This document shows positions 35,317 to 44,003 of a stretch of 64,000 nucleotides of DNA, piece after piece (position 1 is the first letter of the stretch; each line of letters starts with the position of its first letter). Both the position numbers and the translations under genes were made by a program. The stretch comes from Paenibacillus sp. 19GGS1-52 (GTDB lineage: Bacteria > Bacillota > Bacilli > Paenibacillales > Paenibacillaceae). The DNA lies in NCBI RefSeq assembly GCF_022369515.1, contig NZ_CP059724.1, positions 2,418,001 to 2,482,000 of the forward strand, read 5' to 3'. Below the pieces are notes generated by a model. It saw only the letters and a program-made list of their open reading frames with translations, ran no database searches and was not told where the DNA came from.

Positions 35317-35910
35317 ATGACGGATTCCCAATTGATCCAGCAAATCAAACAAGGCGATACGGAATTATACTCAGAATTAATGAGTCGTTATCAACGTAAA
35401 ATATTGGCTTTTGTGTACCATATGCTCAAGAATTCTCATATGGAACTGATTGCTGAGGATCTCTGTTCAGAAACATTTTATAAGGCATTCCGGAGTTTGC
35501 ATTCTTTCCGAGAGGTAGATGCCTCTTTTTCAACATGGTTGTATACGATTGCCCGTAATACGGTGCTTAGTGAGCTTCGTAAGAATCGTGGCGGGAATGT
35601 CTCCCTTGAAGAAAGTGGCTATACTCCTGTAGCCCCAATTGAAGTGGCTCCTGAGCAGGCTGTTCTGCGTAAAGAGCGGATGAACTTGGTCCGTGATGCA
35701 ATTAATAATCTTCCTGAGAAGCAGCGCTCTGCGCTGATTCTACGTGAATATGATCAAATGGATTATCAGGAAATAGCCGTGATTTTGGATCAGAGTGTCA
35801 GTTCCGTGAAGTCACTATTGTTTCGTGCCCGGAGCAGTGTGAAGCTGCAACTCGAATCCTATTTTTATGAGCCTGAGATTGAAATCGAAGAGCAGGCTGA
35901 GAGGGTGTAA
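35317..35910 (+). CDS. ECF-type RNA polymerase sigma factor
   Basis: 197 residues with sigma region 2 (SRYQRKILAFVYHML ... DLCSETFYKAFRSL) and region 4 (LPEKQRSALILREYDQMDYQEIA). The linker between them is short. No region 1 or 3, so class IV (ECF). GAGGAGGG precedes ATG. It is followed after five bases by its likely anti-sigma factor. I cannot assign it to a named B. subtilis sigma. Confidence 0.92.
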   Translation: MTDSQLIQQIKQGDTELYSELMSRYQRKILAFVYHMLKNSHMELIAEDLCSETFYKAFRSLHSFREVDASFSTWLYTIARNTVLSELRKNRGGNVSLEESGYTPVAPIEVAPEQAVLRKERMNLVRDAINNLPEKQRSALILREYDQMDYQEIAVILDQSVSSVKSLLFRARSSVKLQLESYFYEPEIEIEEQAERV

Positions 35911-35915
35911 GGCCA

Positions 35916-36509
35916 ATGAACTGCAGGGAAGCGCAAGAATGTATTCCGCTCTTGTGGGACGCTCCCCCCACCCATCCTAGGCGGATTTTGCTAGAAAGGC
36001 ATATTGAGAGTTGTTCTTATTGTACTGCCGAGTTGTTGTTGTGGCAGGAGAGCAGTCACCTTATGCAGGATATGAAGGAAGAAGTCAGCGAAGAGCGTGC
36101 AGAATCGATAAATATCAGAGTGATGGAACGGATTTATCTGGAAAGTCCTTGGCTGATGCCAGGTGATGGTAAATCTCCCGGAACATCGGCAATATTTCGC
36201 CACAGACTAAGCTTGTGGATTGCCTGCTTTCTGGCGATTTTTTTGTCCAGTTTCCTATACTTTACGATGATTAAGACGCCTGCAAATACTACAGTAGCTC
36301 AAAGTGGAATCGTGGAAACAGGTGTTGCGGGAATCTCTATGGAATTAGAGTCCTCCTATCCTGAAAACATATCCCAGGGCGGAATTATTGAGCCACTAGT
36401 AGTCAGTATGGGGCCTACTCATCCTCAATATTGGATGATATTGTCTATGCTTGGAGTTGCTTTATCAGTCATCTCGTTGGTCCGGCTGAATCGTTATCGC
36501 AGACAATAA
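35916..36509 (+). CDS. Anti-sigma factor with zinc-finger (zf-HC2) domain
   Basis: 197 residues. The N-terminus has a C-R-E-A-Q-E-C start and the H-x3-C-x2-C motif (HIESCSYC, residues about 29-36) of ZAS anti-sigma domains. Two membrane segments lie at about residues 98-116 and 168-188, so the N-terminus faces the cytoplasm where it can hold the sigma factor encoded just upstream. Likely released by regulated proteolysis; the signal is unknown. Confidence 0.82.
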   Translation: MNCREAQECIPLLWDAPPTHPRRILLERHIESCSYCTAELLLWQESSHLMQDMKEEVSEERAESINIRVMERIYLESPWLMPGDGKSPGTSAIFRHRLSLWIACFLAIFLSSFLYFTMIKTPANTTVAQSGIVETGVAGISMELESSYPENISQGGIIEPLVVSMGPTHPQYWMILSMLGVALSVISLVRLNRYRRQ

Positions 36510-36554
36510 GAATACGGATCTGAACGTCTCGTAAGAACGTTCCGATCGTATATC

Positions 36555-36592
36555 GAAGTCCCTTTACTACTTGGTAAAGCGGGCTTTTTTTG
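36555..36592 (+). terminator. Intrinsic terminator after the anti-sigma gene
   Basis: AAGTCCCTTTAC pairs, with one mismatch, with GTAAAGCGGGCTT, then a T run. Confidence 0.8.
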
Positions 36593-36710
36593 TGCGAATA
36601 GGTGCCTGGAATTCATTAAGTGGGCTTAATAATCATTTTAAAAAGAAGACATTTGCATCTATCCATGGTACATTAAGAAACAAATACGTGAAGGAAAAGG
36701 GTGATACAAC

Positions 36711-37298
36711 ATGCTAATCGGCTTAATACGCCATGGACTGACGGATTGGAACGTAGCGGGAAAAATACAGGGACAAAGTGATATTCCACTGAATATGGAA
36801 GGCCGCGAGCAGGCAGAAATGCTGGCAGACCGACTATTGCAAGAGTCCTACCGCTGGGATTATTGTATCACCAGCAGTCTTTCGCGTGCGGAAGAGACGG
36901 GGAAGATTATTGCAGCTAAACTAGGTATTCCTTTGCTGGAGTCCGATCATCGTATTCGGGAACGCGCATATGGCCAGATTGAAGGGCTTACTGCTGCACA
37001 ACGAGAAGAGAAGTGGGGGAAAGAGTGGAATCAGCTGTCACTCGGGCAAGAAACGGATGAGCAGCTGCAACAACGCGCACTTGCATTCATGAAGGATATT
37101 TCTACTAAGTATCCTAAGCAAAATGTACTGGTTGTATCTCATGGGGGATTCCTAGCTCAACTATACACGGCACTTTTCAAGGATAAGTATTCCGAACGAC
37201 TTGGCAATTTGTCCCTGACGATTCTGGAGAAGAATGGGCCGGAATGGAACCCGCTGTTGTACAATTGTACTCGCCATATTCTGCAAAATCAGCGTTAA
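36711..37298 (+). CDS. Histidine phosphatase family protein
   Basis: 195 residues. R-H-G-L-T-D-W-N (residues 7-14) holds the phospho-accepting His; S-S-L-S-R-A-E-E-T, E-R-A-Y-G and V-V-S-H-G-G are the remaining active-site motifs. Related to phosphoglycerate mutase/PhoE enzymes; the substrate is unknown. SD AAGGAAAAGGG. Confidence 0.85.
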   Translation: MLIGLIRHGLTDWNVAGKIQGQSDIPLNMEGREQAEMLADRLLQESYRWDYCITSSLSRAEETGKIIAAKLGIPLLESDHRIRERAYGQIEGLTAAQREEKWGKEWNQLSLGQETDEQLQQRALAFMKDISTKYPKQNVLVVSHGGFLAQLYTALFKDKYSERLGNLSLTILEKNGPEWNPLLYNCTRHILQNQR

Positions 37299-37323
37299 CC
37301 CGTCCACTCGGGTTATTTTTTTT
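37296..37323 (+). terminator. Intrinsic terminator after the phosphatase gene
   Basis: TAACCCG (37296-37302), TCCACT loop, CGGGTTA (37309-37315), then T residues. Confidence 0.8.
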
Positions 37324-37389
37324 GTGTAAATGGGAATAAAATGAGCTGTATTTCCCATAATGGTAGTAAAACGGCGAGGCGATAAAAAG

Positions 37390-38478
37390 ATGAATCTGGC
37401 GGATATGCTTTCTTATGCGGATATTGGGCAGCTGACCGCCATTGCGGGACGCTATGAGTGTGAATGCAAGCGAAACTCCAAGCATGACTTGATCCAGAGT
37501 ATATTGATCAGGCTTGGAAGCAGAAATTTTATGGAGTCTCATATCCGAGGATGTACCCCAGTAGAACTGCGATTTCTAAACACGTTATTGTTCGACGAAC
37601 GCAGCTACTTCAGTCTTGAGGATTTATTGGCCGCCGCTCGGCAGGCTTCCTTTGATACTCCAGAGGGAAAGTCAGGGAGTTACCGCGACATGGTGTCTCG
37701 ATTCAAAAGCAGTGGCTGGCTTTTTAGTGGCTCGTCACAGCAAACCCGTTATTTGTTCCAGGTACCGAGAGATTTAAAGGAACGTTTCCGGGAAATGATG
37801 GGGCAATACATCAGGGAGCGTGTCTCCCTTAGTGATGAACCTTCCATGTATCGAAATGAGGGCGAGCTGATGAGTAGTGATCTGCTCCTGTTCCTTCGAT
37901 ATGTTAAAGAGAATGAACCGGAGTTGAATCAGGAAGGGGCGCTGTATAAGCGGTATCAACAGGGATTAATGAATGCGCTCCATATTCCTGAGATCCCACT
38001 TAGCAAAGGGGGTTGGAGATTTGGATATGGAAGAGCTTGCGAGCATTATCCTCCAAGGTTGGCACTTCTGTACGATTATGCCCGTCATCGTCGTTGGTTG
38101 TCAGAAGAGGGATATCGTCTTAGACTTACTGCAGCGGGAGCGGTTATACTGGATGAGGGAAAATGTGAAAGGTTGATGCAGTTATTCTCCTTTTGGTTAA
38201 GACTGTATAAAGGGGCTATTCCAAATCTGCCTTCACTTGTGTACTGGATCAGTATTAGTGCCAGTGACTGGGTGAGTGTATCCTCATTAGTGGATGCAGT
38301 GGGTTGGTTAATCAAACCATTTTATTATGATGAAGCAGCTTCTATTCTGGAGCATCGTATTGTAAAGATGATGCTGCATCTAGGAATGCTTCGATTGGGA
38401 GAGACTTCTGATGGGCCAGTTGCCATGATGACACAATGGGGAATAGAGGCAGCCTTTCCGAAGCAGCTTTTGCAGTAA
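37390..38478 (+). CDS. Hypothetical protein (362 aa), possibly winged-helix rich
   Basis: 362 residues, soluble, with no signal peptide. The N-terminal ~70 residues (helix-rich, LADMLSYADIGQLTAIAGRY) and later DLLAAARQ- and LTAAGAVIL-type segments suggest helical/winged-helix repeats as in helicase-associated proteins, but I cannot name a family. ATG 37390 follows GGCGAGGCGAT; ATG 37360 is a longer alternative without a clear SD. It ends 15 bases before the carbonic-anhydrase gene, probably in one transcript with it. Confidence 0.7.
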   Translation: MNLADMLSYADIGQLTAIAGRYECECKRNSKHDLIQSILIRLGSRNFMESHIRGCTPVELRFLNTLLFDERSYFSLEDLLAAARQASFDTPEGKSGSYRDMVSRFKSSGWLFSGSSQQTRYLFQVPRDLKERFREMMGQYIRERVSLSDEPSMYRNEGELMSSDLLLFLRYVKENEPELNQEGALYKRYQQGLMNALHIPEIPLSKGGWRFGYGRACEHYPPRLALLYDYARHRRWLSEEGYRLRLTAAGAVILDEGKCERLMQLFSFWLRLYKGAIPNLPSLVYWISISASDWVSVSSLVDAVGWLIKPFYYDEAASILEHRIVKMMLHLGMLRLGETSDGPVAMMTQWGIEAAFPKQLLQ

Positions 38479-38493
38479 AGGGGGGAGAAACTT

Positions 38494-39000
38494 ATGCGAA
38501 TTGCTTATGGGAATTACATACCACAGCTGGATGATTCGGTTTACGTAGCGGAAGGTGTGAAGCTGGTAGGAGATGTCAGAATAGGACAGAACTCCAGTAT
38601 TTGGTTTAATGCTGTACTTCGGGGCGATTTGGCACCAGTTATTATTGGCGAGCGCTGTAATATTCAGGATGGGGCCGTAGGGCATGTGGCTGAAGGCTTG
38701 CCGCTTTGGCTCGCTGATGATATAACAGTGGGGCATGCAGCGATTATACATGGATGTAGAATAGGTAGAGGTACATTAATCGGAATGGGCGCAATTGTCT
38801 TGAACGGAGCCGAGATTGGTGAATATGCTTTAATAGGGGCTGGCTCCATTGTAACCGAGAACAAAATAATCCCGCCCTACACACTCTCTCTAGGTTCTCC
38901 AGCAAAAGTAATCCGAGAATTAACAGAGAAGGATTTACTGAGAATGGCGCGTACCACAGAGAGTTATGTGCAGAAGGCGAAGGAATATAGAACAACGTAA
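38494..39000 (+). CDS. Gamma-carbonic-anhydrase-like hexapeptide protein
   Basis: 168 residues of left-handed beta-helix (hexapeptide) repeats: I-G-Q-N-S-S-I-W, V-G-H-A-A-I-I-H-G-C, I-G-R-G-T-L-I-G-M-G-A. Candidate metal-binding His residues are in GHVAEG, GHAAI and IHGC. Gamma-class carbonic anhydrase is the closest assignment (YrdA/YtoA type), but activity is not proven for many members. Confidence 0.85.
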   Translation: MRIAYGNYIPQLDDSVYVAEGVKLVGDVRIGQNSSIWFNAVLRGDLAPVIIGERCNIQDGAVGHVAEGLPLWLADDITVGHAAIIHGCRIGRGTLIGMGAIVLNGAEIGEYALIGAGSIVTENKIIPPYTLSLGSPAKVIRELTEKDLLRMARTTESYVQKAKEYRTT

Positions 39001-39018
39001 ACAGCGGAGGTGTATCGA

Positions 39019-39198
39019 ATGGACAAAATGAAGGCTACCTATGAAGTGATGCTAGGACTTGCAGCAGAAATGGTATGGGATGAAGCGCTGCGAAAGCGTC
39101 GCACCGACATCTTGTACCGGGAGATCGACACAGCGCTGGCGGCTGGAGATAAGCTCGCTTTCCGAAATCTGACCGAAGAACTAAAAAGTTTGGCCTGA
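39019..39198 (+). CDS. IDEAL-domain small protein
   Basis: 59 residues, charged, with the C-terminal segment REIDTALAAGDKLAFRNL typical of IDEAL domains. ATG 39019 follows GCGGAGGTG. In B. subtilis the IDEAL/UPF0302 protein YpiB precedes ypiF; this is much shorter and may represent only the IDEAL part. Function unknown. Confidence 0.7.
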   Translation: MDKMKATYEVMLGLAAEMVWDEALRKRRTDILYREIDTALAAGDKLAFRNLTEELKSLA

Positions 39199-39226
39199 AG
39201 AAATGCGCGTGCGCATTTCTTTTTTT
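39199..39226 (+). terminator. Intrinsic terminator after the IDEAL gene
   Basis: AGAAATGCGC (39199-39208) with GCGCATTTCT (39211-39220), then six T. Confidence 0.9.
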
Positions 39227-39370
39227 AAAAGAATTTATAGGTTTCACGGTATAAATTATCGCTTCAGAGGTCGACTTTCGTGCGAACGTAAGCGGAGGGC
39301 TGGAGGGATTCTGGAGAAACAATTATTATATAATCAGTCGGACTTTAACAGCGATCGTAAGAACCCTCCA
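39227..39370 (+). repeat. Intergenic repeat copy D with a second structured module
   Basis: Begins AAAAGAATTTATAGGTTTCA directly after the terminator (first module). The second module has two similar segments, TCGACTTTCGTGCGAACGTA (39271-39290) and TCGGACTTTAACAGCGATCG (39338-39357), followed by TAAG in the second and AG in the first. GGAGGG (39294-39299) pairs with CCCTCC (39364-39369). No gene is seen. Confidence 0.55.
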
Positions 39371-39441
39371 AACCCGTAGCAGCTTGATTCACAAAAGGGA
39401 AAACCGAAATAAACATCCAGCTAACAGGGAGATGAATGCTG

Positions 39442-39867
39442 ATGAGATTTAGTGATTTTGATAGGAGCAGTTGGGAACAGAACCACCAATTCTATGATAC
39501 CTGCCTACTTCCATTTACAGGACTTACAGGTCTGGAGAGTCCTCTAGAAATGGCCTCAGCCTTGGAAAGATTGCGTGATTTGTTGGACCTCATTGAAAAG
39601 CCATTTCAGGGGCGAATCGTAACTTATCCAGCAGTACAGTACCTGGGTAAAGGATATATCGACTTAATAAATGAGATTTGCCGAAATGTCAAATCCAATG
39701 GCTTCCAGTTCGTTATAGTGGCTACAGCGGATATTAAGGCTTCGAGGCAAGAGATTATTGAAAGCGATTTAGTTCTTTCCCCGCCTGATATTTTTGCTTC
39801 TCAGAAGATAGGTGCTAATCCCGCTGTAGGCGAGAGAATTCTTCAGATGTGGAAAGGTGAGAATTGA
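39442..39867 (+). CDS. ypiF: DUF2487 protein (YpiF-like)
   Basis: 141 residues beginning MRFSDFDRSSW, matching YpiF, located as in B. subtilis just before qcrA. ATG 39442 has AGGGAG ten bases upstream; ATG 39436 is only four bases from it. Role unknown; in B. subtilis the gene lies with the qcr operon. Confidence 0.82.
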   Translation: MRFSDFDRSSWEQNHQFYDTCLLPFTGLTGLESPLEMASALERLRDLLDLIEKPFQGRIVTYPAVQYLGKGYIDLINEICRNVKSNGFQFVIVATADIKASRQEIIESDLVLSPPDIFASQKIGANPAVGERILQMWKGEN

Positions 39868-39873
39868 AACAAA

Positions 39874-39925
39874 TGTGACAAAAAATCAACAATATTAAGT
39901 AGAGTGTTCTTTTAGGCCTGTCACA
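39874..39925. promoter_or_regulatory. TGTGACA inverted repeats upstream of the qcr promoter
   Basis: TGTGACA (39874-39880) and TGTCACA (39919-39925) are perfect inverted heptamers; a third TGTGAC lies at 39989-39994 downstream of the promoter. Their shape is like Crp/Fnr or Rex half-sites, but the protein is not identified. Confidence 0.45.
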
Positions 39926-39940
39926 AATTAGACAATATTC

Positions 39941-39969
39941 TTGACGGGTTTTGGAGCCTAAGCTATTAT
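39941..39969 (+). promoter_or_regulatory. Sigma-A promoter of qcrABC
   Basis: TTGACG (39941-39946), 17-bp spacer, TATTAT (39964-39969); start near 39976, leaving a 115-base leader. Confidence 0.75.
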
Positions 39970-40031
39970 TAGGTTGAACTATATGACATGTGACTTTTAT
40001 CATTGAAAACGCATTATTAATTAACCGGCTA

Positions 40032-40070
40032 CACCTCGAGTCTCTTCGAGAGGTGCTTTTCTTATTTTTT
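40032..40070 (+). terminator. Leader hairpin with U tract before qcrA (possible attenuator)
   Basis: CACCTC (40032-40037) with GAGGTG (40050-40055), then CTTTTCTTATTTTTT. It lies between the promoter and qcrA, so it may attenuate the operon. Confidence 0.6.
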
Positions 40071-40091
40071 GAAAAGGGGGTTATCAGCAGT

Positions 40092-40646
40092 ATGAGCAGC
40101 CATAATGAGCAACAGGAGACTTGGCCCGAACAACCACCTGACCGAAAAGAAATGTCGCGCAGGCAGTTTTTGACCTACACGCTAGGAGGCGCTACAGCCT
40201 TCATGGGGGCCGGAGCTATTCTTCCCATGGTTCGTTTCGCCGTGGACCCGATATTACATAAAAAAGGTGCCGGTGAGTATATCAAGGTTGCGGAGACAAG
40301 CAAAATTAATGATCAACCTCAGGAATTTACTTTTGAGCTAGAGCAGCAGGATGGATGGTATGCCAGTACAGCTACACTGACGGCCTGGATCCGCAAAGAC
40401 GAAGCCGGAGATATTTATGCGCTTTCACCGACCTGCAAGCATTTGGGCTGTACGGTCGGCTGGAACAATGACAAGGCATATCCGGACGAATATCACTGCC
40501 CCTGCCACGGTGCGCGTTACACGAAGCTGGGTAAGAATCTGGCTGTAGCCCCGAAGCCGCTGGATCAGTACAAGATCAAGATTGAAAATGGCTGGGTGTA
40601 TCTGGGTGATGTAGTCGCAAATACTGAAGTCAAGAAGGAGGCGTGA
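40092..40646 (+). CDS. qcrA: Menaquinol:cytochrome c reductase Rieske subunit
   Basis: 184 residues. The twin-arginine signal S-R-R-Q-F-L and a membrane helix are at residues about 20-45. The Rieske [2Fe-2S] ligands are C-K-H-L-G-C and C-P-C-H-G. ATG 40092 follows AAAGGGGG. First subunit of the menaquinol-cytochrome c complex. Confidence 0.95.
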   Translation: MSSHNEQQETWPEQPPDRKEMSRRQFLTYTLGGATAFMGAGAILPMVRFAVDPILHKKGAGEYIKVAETSKINDQPQEFTFELEQQDGWYASTATLTAWIRKDEAGDIYALSPTCKHLGCTVGWNNDKAYPDEYHCPCHGARYTKLGKNLAVAPKPLDQYKIKIENGWVYLGDVVANTEVKKEA

Positions 40647-40652
40647 GTTCTG

Positions 40653-41324
40653 ATGTTTAAAAATATCTATAACTGGATTGATGAACGTCTCGATATTACG
40701 CCAATCTGGAGAGATGTAGCAGATCATGAGGTTCCGGAGCATGTTAACCCGGCTCATCACTTTTCGGCATTTGTATATTGCTTTGGCGGGCTGACTTTTT
40801 TTATCACAGTCATTCAAATCTTATCAGGCATGTTCCTGACGATGTATTATGTACCGGACATTATTAATGCTTATGCTAGTGTCGAATACTTACAGACTAA
40901 GGTTGCCTTCGGACAAATCGTGCGCGGGATGCATCACTGGGGTGCCAGTCTGGTTATTGTCATGATGTTTCTACACACCATGCGGGTCTTTTTCACTGGA
41001 TCTTATAAAGCTCCACGCGAGATGAACTGGGTCGTGGGCATGCTAATCTTTTTCGTTATGCTCGGCTTGGGTCTCACTGGTTATTTACTCCCATGGGATA
41101 ACAAAGCGTACTTTGCAACTAAGGTTACTCTGGAAATTGCCAATTCTATGCCAGTTCTAGGTCCGATACTGAAGGAGTTAATGCAGGGTGGCACGATCGT
41201 TGGCGCTGAAACGCTGACCCGTTTTTTTGCACTACATGTATTCTTCCTCCCAGCGGTACTTCTTATTCTGCTCGTGGGACACTTTATCATGATCCGCAGA
41301 CAGGGTATTTCCGGTCCGTTGTAA
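40653..41324 (+). CDS. qcrB: Menaquinol:cytochrome c reductase cytochrome b subunit
   Basis: 223 residues, cytochrome b6 type with four membrane helices. Two pairs of heme-ligand His occur in M-H-H-W-G and L-H-T-M-R of the second helix and in A-L-H-V-F and H-F-I-M of the fourth. It lies six bases after qcrA. Confidence 0.95.
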   Translation: MFKNIYNWIDERLDITPIWRDVADHEVPEHVNPAHHFSAFVYCFGGLTFFITVIQILSGMFLTMYYVPDIINAYASVEYLQTKVAFGQIVRGMHHWGASLVIVMMFLHTMRVFFTGSYKAPREMNWVVGMLIFFVMLGLGLTGYLLPWDNKAYFATKVTLEIANSMPVLGPILKELMQGGTIVGAETLTRFFALHVFFLPAVLLILLVGHFIMIRRQGISGPL

Positions 41325-41350
41325 ATCAACCTATGAGAGGAGGACTATAG

Positions 41351-42226
41351 ATGGCACAGAACGGAGATCATTCCAAAGAAAAGGTCGTATTTGTCGGAGA
41401 TTCCCGGGTTCGCCGGGGCAATGGATTTATCTCCCCCCCGGATTATTCGGCTTACCCGGGCAAATCAGAAGCCTTTATTCCAAACTTTTTGCTGAAAGAA
41501 TGGATGGTTGGAGTTGTTGTGCTGGTTGGTATATTAGTACTTACTATTTCAGAACCGGCACCCCTTGGTTTTCCTGCGAACGCCAGCGCAACGGTTATTC
41601 CTATACCAGACTGGTACTTTCTGTTTCTGTATCAGTATTTGAAGCTTCCCTATGCTTCGGGTGATTATATTGTACTGGGAACCTTAGGGGTTACCGGTGT
41701 AGCCTTTGGAGCACTGCTCCTGGCACCATTTCTTGATACAGGCCGTGAGCGGAGATTCTACCGCAGGCCGATTGCATCCTCAATAATGTTTCTATCCCTT
41801 GCAGCGATTATTTATTTAACTAATACGGCATGGACAGAATACCAGAATGAAATGGCTGAAACCGGGCAAATTCCTGAGGATGTGCAGCGCGAGGAAAAAG
41901 CAGCAGAGAACAAAGCCAAAGGTCTTCCAACCTCCAGTGCTGTCAAGGCTAACGAAATTGCAATTGTGGACAAGGATGATCCGGCTATGGCCTTGTTTAA
42001 GCAAGCTACCTGCATCACTTGTCATGCTGTCGATATGAAGGGTGCAGTGGGTCCTTCCTTACGTGGAGTAGGTGATACCCATGATAAGGAAGCAATCCTT
42101 ACTATCATTAAACAAGGCCAAGGCCAGATGCCTCCGATGGCTGAAACTGCTATGGCAGCTGGATTATCAGAACAGGATATTGATAATCTAGCAGGCTGGC
42201 TTGCTAAACAAAAAAGCGAACAGTAA
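41351..42226 (+). CDS. qcrC: Menaquinol:cytochrome c reductase cytochrome b/c subunit
   Basis: 291 residues, a fusion of subunit-IV-like membrane helices (P-D-W-Y-F-L-F-L-Y, the PEWY-like Qo motif as PDWY) with a C-terminal cytochrome c domain bearing C-I-T-C-H (about residue 222) and a later Met ligand region. The architecture matches B. subtilis QcrC. Confidence 0.95.
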   Translation: MAQNGDHSKEKVVFVGDSRVRRGNGFISPPDYSAYPGKSEAFIPNFLLKEWMVGVVVLVGILVLTISEPAPLGFPANASATVIPIPDWYFLFLYQYLKLPYASGDYIVLGTLGVTGVAFGALLLAPFLDTGRERRFYRRPIASSIMFLSLAAIIYLTNTAWTEYQNEMAETGQIPEDVQREEKAAENKAKGLPTSSAVKANEIAIVDKDDPAMALFKQATCITCHAVDMKGAVGPSLRGVGDTHDKEAILTIIKQGQGQMPPMAETAMAAGLSEQDIDNLAGWLAKQKSEQ

Positions 42227-42240
42227 AATAATATTAACGC

Positions 42241-42271
42241 AAACCTGATCGTGCATGCGGTCAGGTTTTTA
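42241..42271 (+). terminator. Intrinsic terminator after qcrC
   Basis: AAACCTGA (42241-42248) with TCAGGTTT (42261-42268), then T residues. Confidence 0.85.
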
Positions 42272-42319
42272 TATGCATAAATGTAAAGCTGTCAATATTC
42301 GGGGAGGTTAACAGACTGT

Positions 42320-42964
42320 ATGCCAGTGCATTGGTTTGAGAAGCTGTTTAAAAACCGGGGAATCTTGTGGTTGTTGTTTATCGTCAATTTCCTGGGTACG
42401 ATTTACGGATACATATGGTATGGCAGTCAAATGGAATTCACAGCGGCTAACTATCCTCTCTGGCTTCTTCCGTTTGTTCCGGATAGCCCAACTGCGAGTC
42501 TATTCTTTACCTTGGCGTTATTGCTGCTGCTGTTTCCTCCGAAAAGCTTTACAGGGCTAAATATAAAAGGAATCATCGAGGCCCTTGCCGTCGTAACGTC
42601 TGTGAAGTATGGTATTTGGGCTGTAAGTATTATTATTGCTGGTGGTTATCAAGGGGATGTCCTGACCTGGAAGGATTGGATGCTGATGGGTTCCCATACG
42701 GGAATGGCAGTTGAAGCCCTTCTTTATGCAGGATTTTTCTCTTACCGCAGAATGCTGCCTCTTGCTCTGATCTGGACTCTTTTTAACGACACTGTGGATT
42801 ATTCTTATGGAGTGTATCCGTGGTTGCCGTCTGTCCTGGAGGATAATGTTATCTGGGTACAGTACTTTACATTTGCTCTGACGCTCTTTAGTGTGGCAGT
42901 TGCCTGGTTGTTCAGGGAACGTTCAAAGCTTAGGATAACTTCTAGTAAGCGAGCAAGCTCTTAA
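42320..42964 (+). CDS. ypjA: DUF1405 membrane protein (YpjA-like)
   Basis: 214 residues, about six membrane segments, with conserved-looking N-F-L-G-T-I-Y-G-Y and W-K-D-W and H-T-G-M-A-V-E segments. Matches YpjA by family and place after qcrC. SD GGGGAGGT. Function unknown. Confidence 0.88.
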   Translation: MPVHWFEKLFKNRGILWLLFIVNFLGTIYGYIWYGSQMEFTAANYPLWLLPFVPDSPTASLFFTLALLLLLFPPKSFTGLNIKGIIEALAVVTSVKYGIWAVSIIIAGGYQGDVLTWKDWMLMGSHTGMAVEALLYAGFFSYRRMLPLALIWTLFNDTVDYSYGVYPWLPSVLEDNVIWVQYFTFALTLFSVAVAWLFRERSKLRITSSKRASS

Positions 42965-43032
42965 AAAGGGGCTTATAAGAATGTTCTATCCCTTGTCCTC
43001 TGGCCATACATTGAGGGTAGGAGGGATGTCTC

Positions 43033-43929
43033 ATGCCGTGCAGGAGATATTATTTGTTGATAGGATTGGTATTCTGTTGGTTATTTGCTGGTGTAAACGG
43101 GGCTACCGTTCTAGCTGCACAAGGGAATGCTTCCGGAGAATCAGGTAATGGATTGAATAGAAGTACAAGCATAGCGGATGATGGAAAGACAGTACTTAGC
43201 GGTAATAGGGGAGCTCAGCAGTTGGAGCAGTCCGCGGAAGCTTTGTACGGGTATGTATTGGAAGGGAATGTAGCAAAAGTCCGGCAAGAAAGCGCTGAAA
43301 TTTCGCGGATCTTTGTATCCTCATCCTTTGAAGGATTAACTTCTGTAGAAGGCATCAATGCGCTCTCGGCAGTGATCATAGATCTGAAGGCTGCCGTTGC
43401 GGCTGTTCAGATCTCCCCGCAGCGCTGGGAATCGGCAGCCGCTAAGCTGCGACTGGCGGCTAACAGCCTGAATCACACCCGCCAGCCAATGTGGCTTCAA
43501 TATTATAAGCCGATCCGTGAGGATCTGAACGAAATGGAACAGAGTGCTTCAGCTAATGATCTAGCGGGCTGGAAGGCAGCACTGGAGAGGCTGCAGAGCA
43601 GGTACGATAATATCCGGCCGGCTGTTGTTATCTCCCGTCAGCCTGAGGTAGTTAATGCCTTCGATTCCTGGCTATCCTATGCAGCAGGTGTGCCAACTTC
43701 TTCGCAAAAAATCGAACGAGCACGCTTAATCGAGATTGTTTCTTACGGGCAAGAAGCTGTGCGTGTAATGTTTGACAAAGAAAAGGACGAACCTGCCTTG
43801 TCGCTTCCGATGGCATCACAGAATTACGGAATCTGGGGATTGTTGGCAGCAGGATTTATTATAGCTGCATTAGTATATGCCGGATACCGTAAATATCGTG
43901 GTACGAATCAGGGATGGGAGATTGTATAA
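43033..43929 (+). CDS. ypjB: Sporulation protein YpjB
   Basis: 298 residues. N-terminal signal peptide, a helical extracytoplasmic region, and a C-terminal membrane anchor (about residues 270-288) with a basic tail. Fits YpjB, reported as a sporulation protein in annotation of B. subtilis relatives. SD AGGAGGGATG. Confidence 0.85.
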   Translation: MPCRRYYLLIGLVFCWLFAGVNGATVLAAQGNASGESGNGLNRSTSIADDGKTVLSGNRGAQQLEQSAEALYGYVLEGNVAKVRQESAEISRIFVSSSFEGLTSVEGINALSAVIIDLKAAVAAVQISPQRWESAAAKLRLAANSLNHTRQPMWLQYYKPIREDLNEMEQSASANDLAGWKAALERLQSRYDNIRPAVVISRQPEVVNAFDSWLSYAAGVPTSSQKIERARLIEIVSYGQEAVRVMFDKEKDEPALSLPMASQNYGIWGLLAAGFIIAALVYAGYRKYRGTNQGWEIV

Positions 43930-43936
43930 TACGTCA

Positions 43937-43975
43937 AACAGCCAGCCTTCATGAAGAAGGACTGGCTGTTTTTTT
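43937..43975. terminator. Terminator between ypjB and the convergent yitT gene
   Basis: AACAGCCAG plus CCTTC pairs with GAAGG plus CTGGCTGTT, followed by a T run in the + direction and an A run before it in reverse, so it serves ypjB and possibly both. Confidence 0.8.
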
Positions 43976-44002
43976 AAAAACAGAATTTATATGTTTCACA
44001 CG
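43976..44002 (+). repeat. Intergenic repeat copy C, first module only
   Basis: AGAATTTATATGTTTCACAC at 43982-44001, directly after a terminator; it stops at the end of the - strand yitT gene. Confidence 0.65.
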
Positions 44003-44003
44003 T

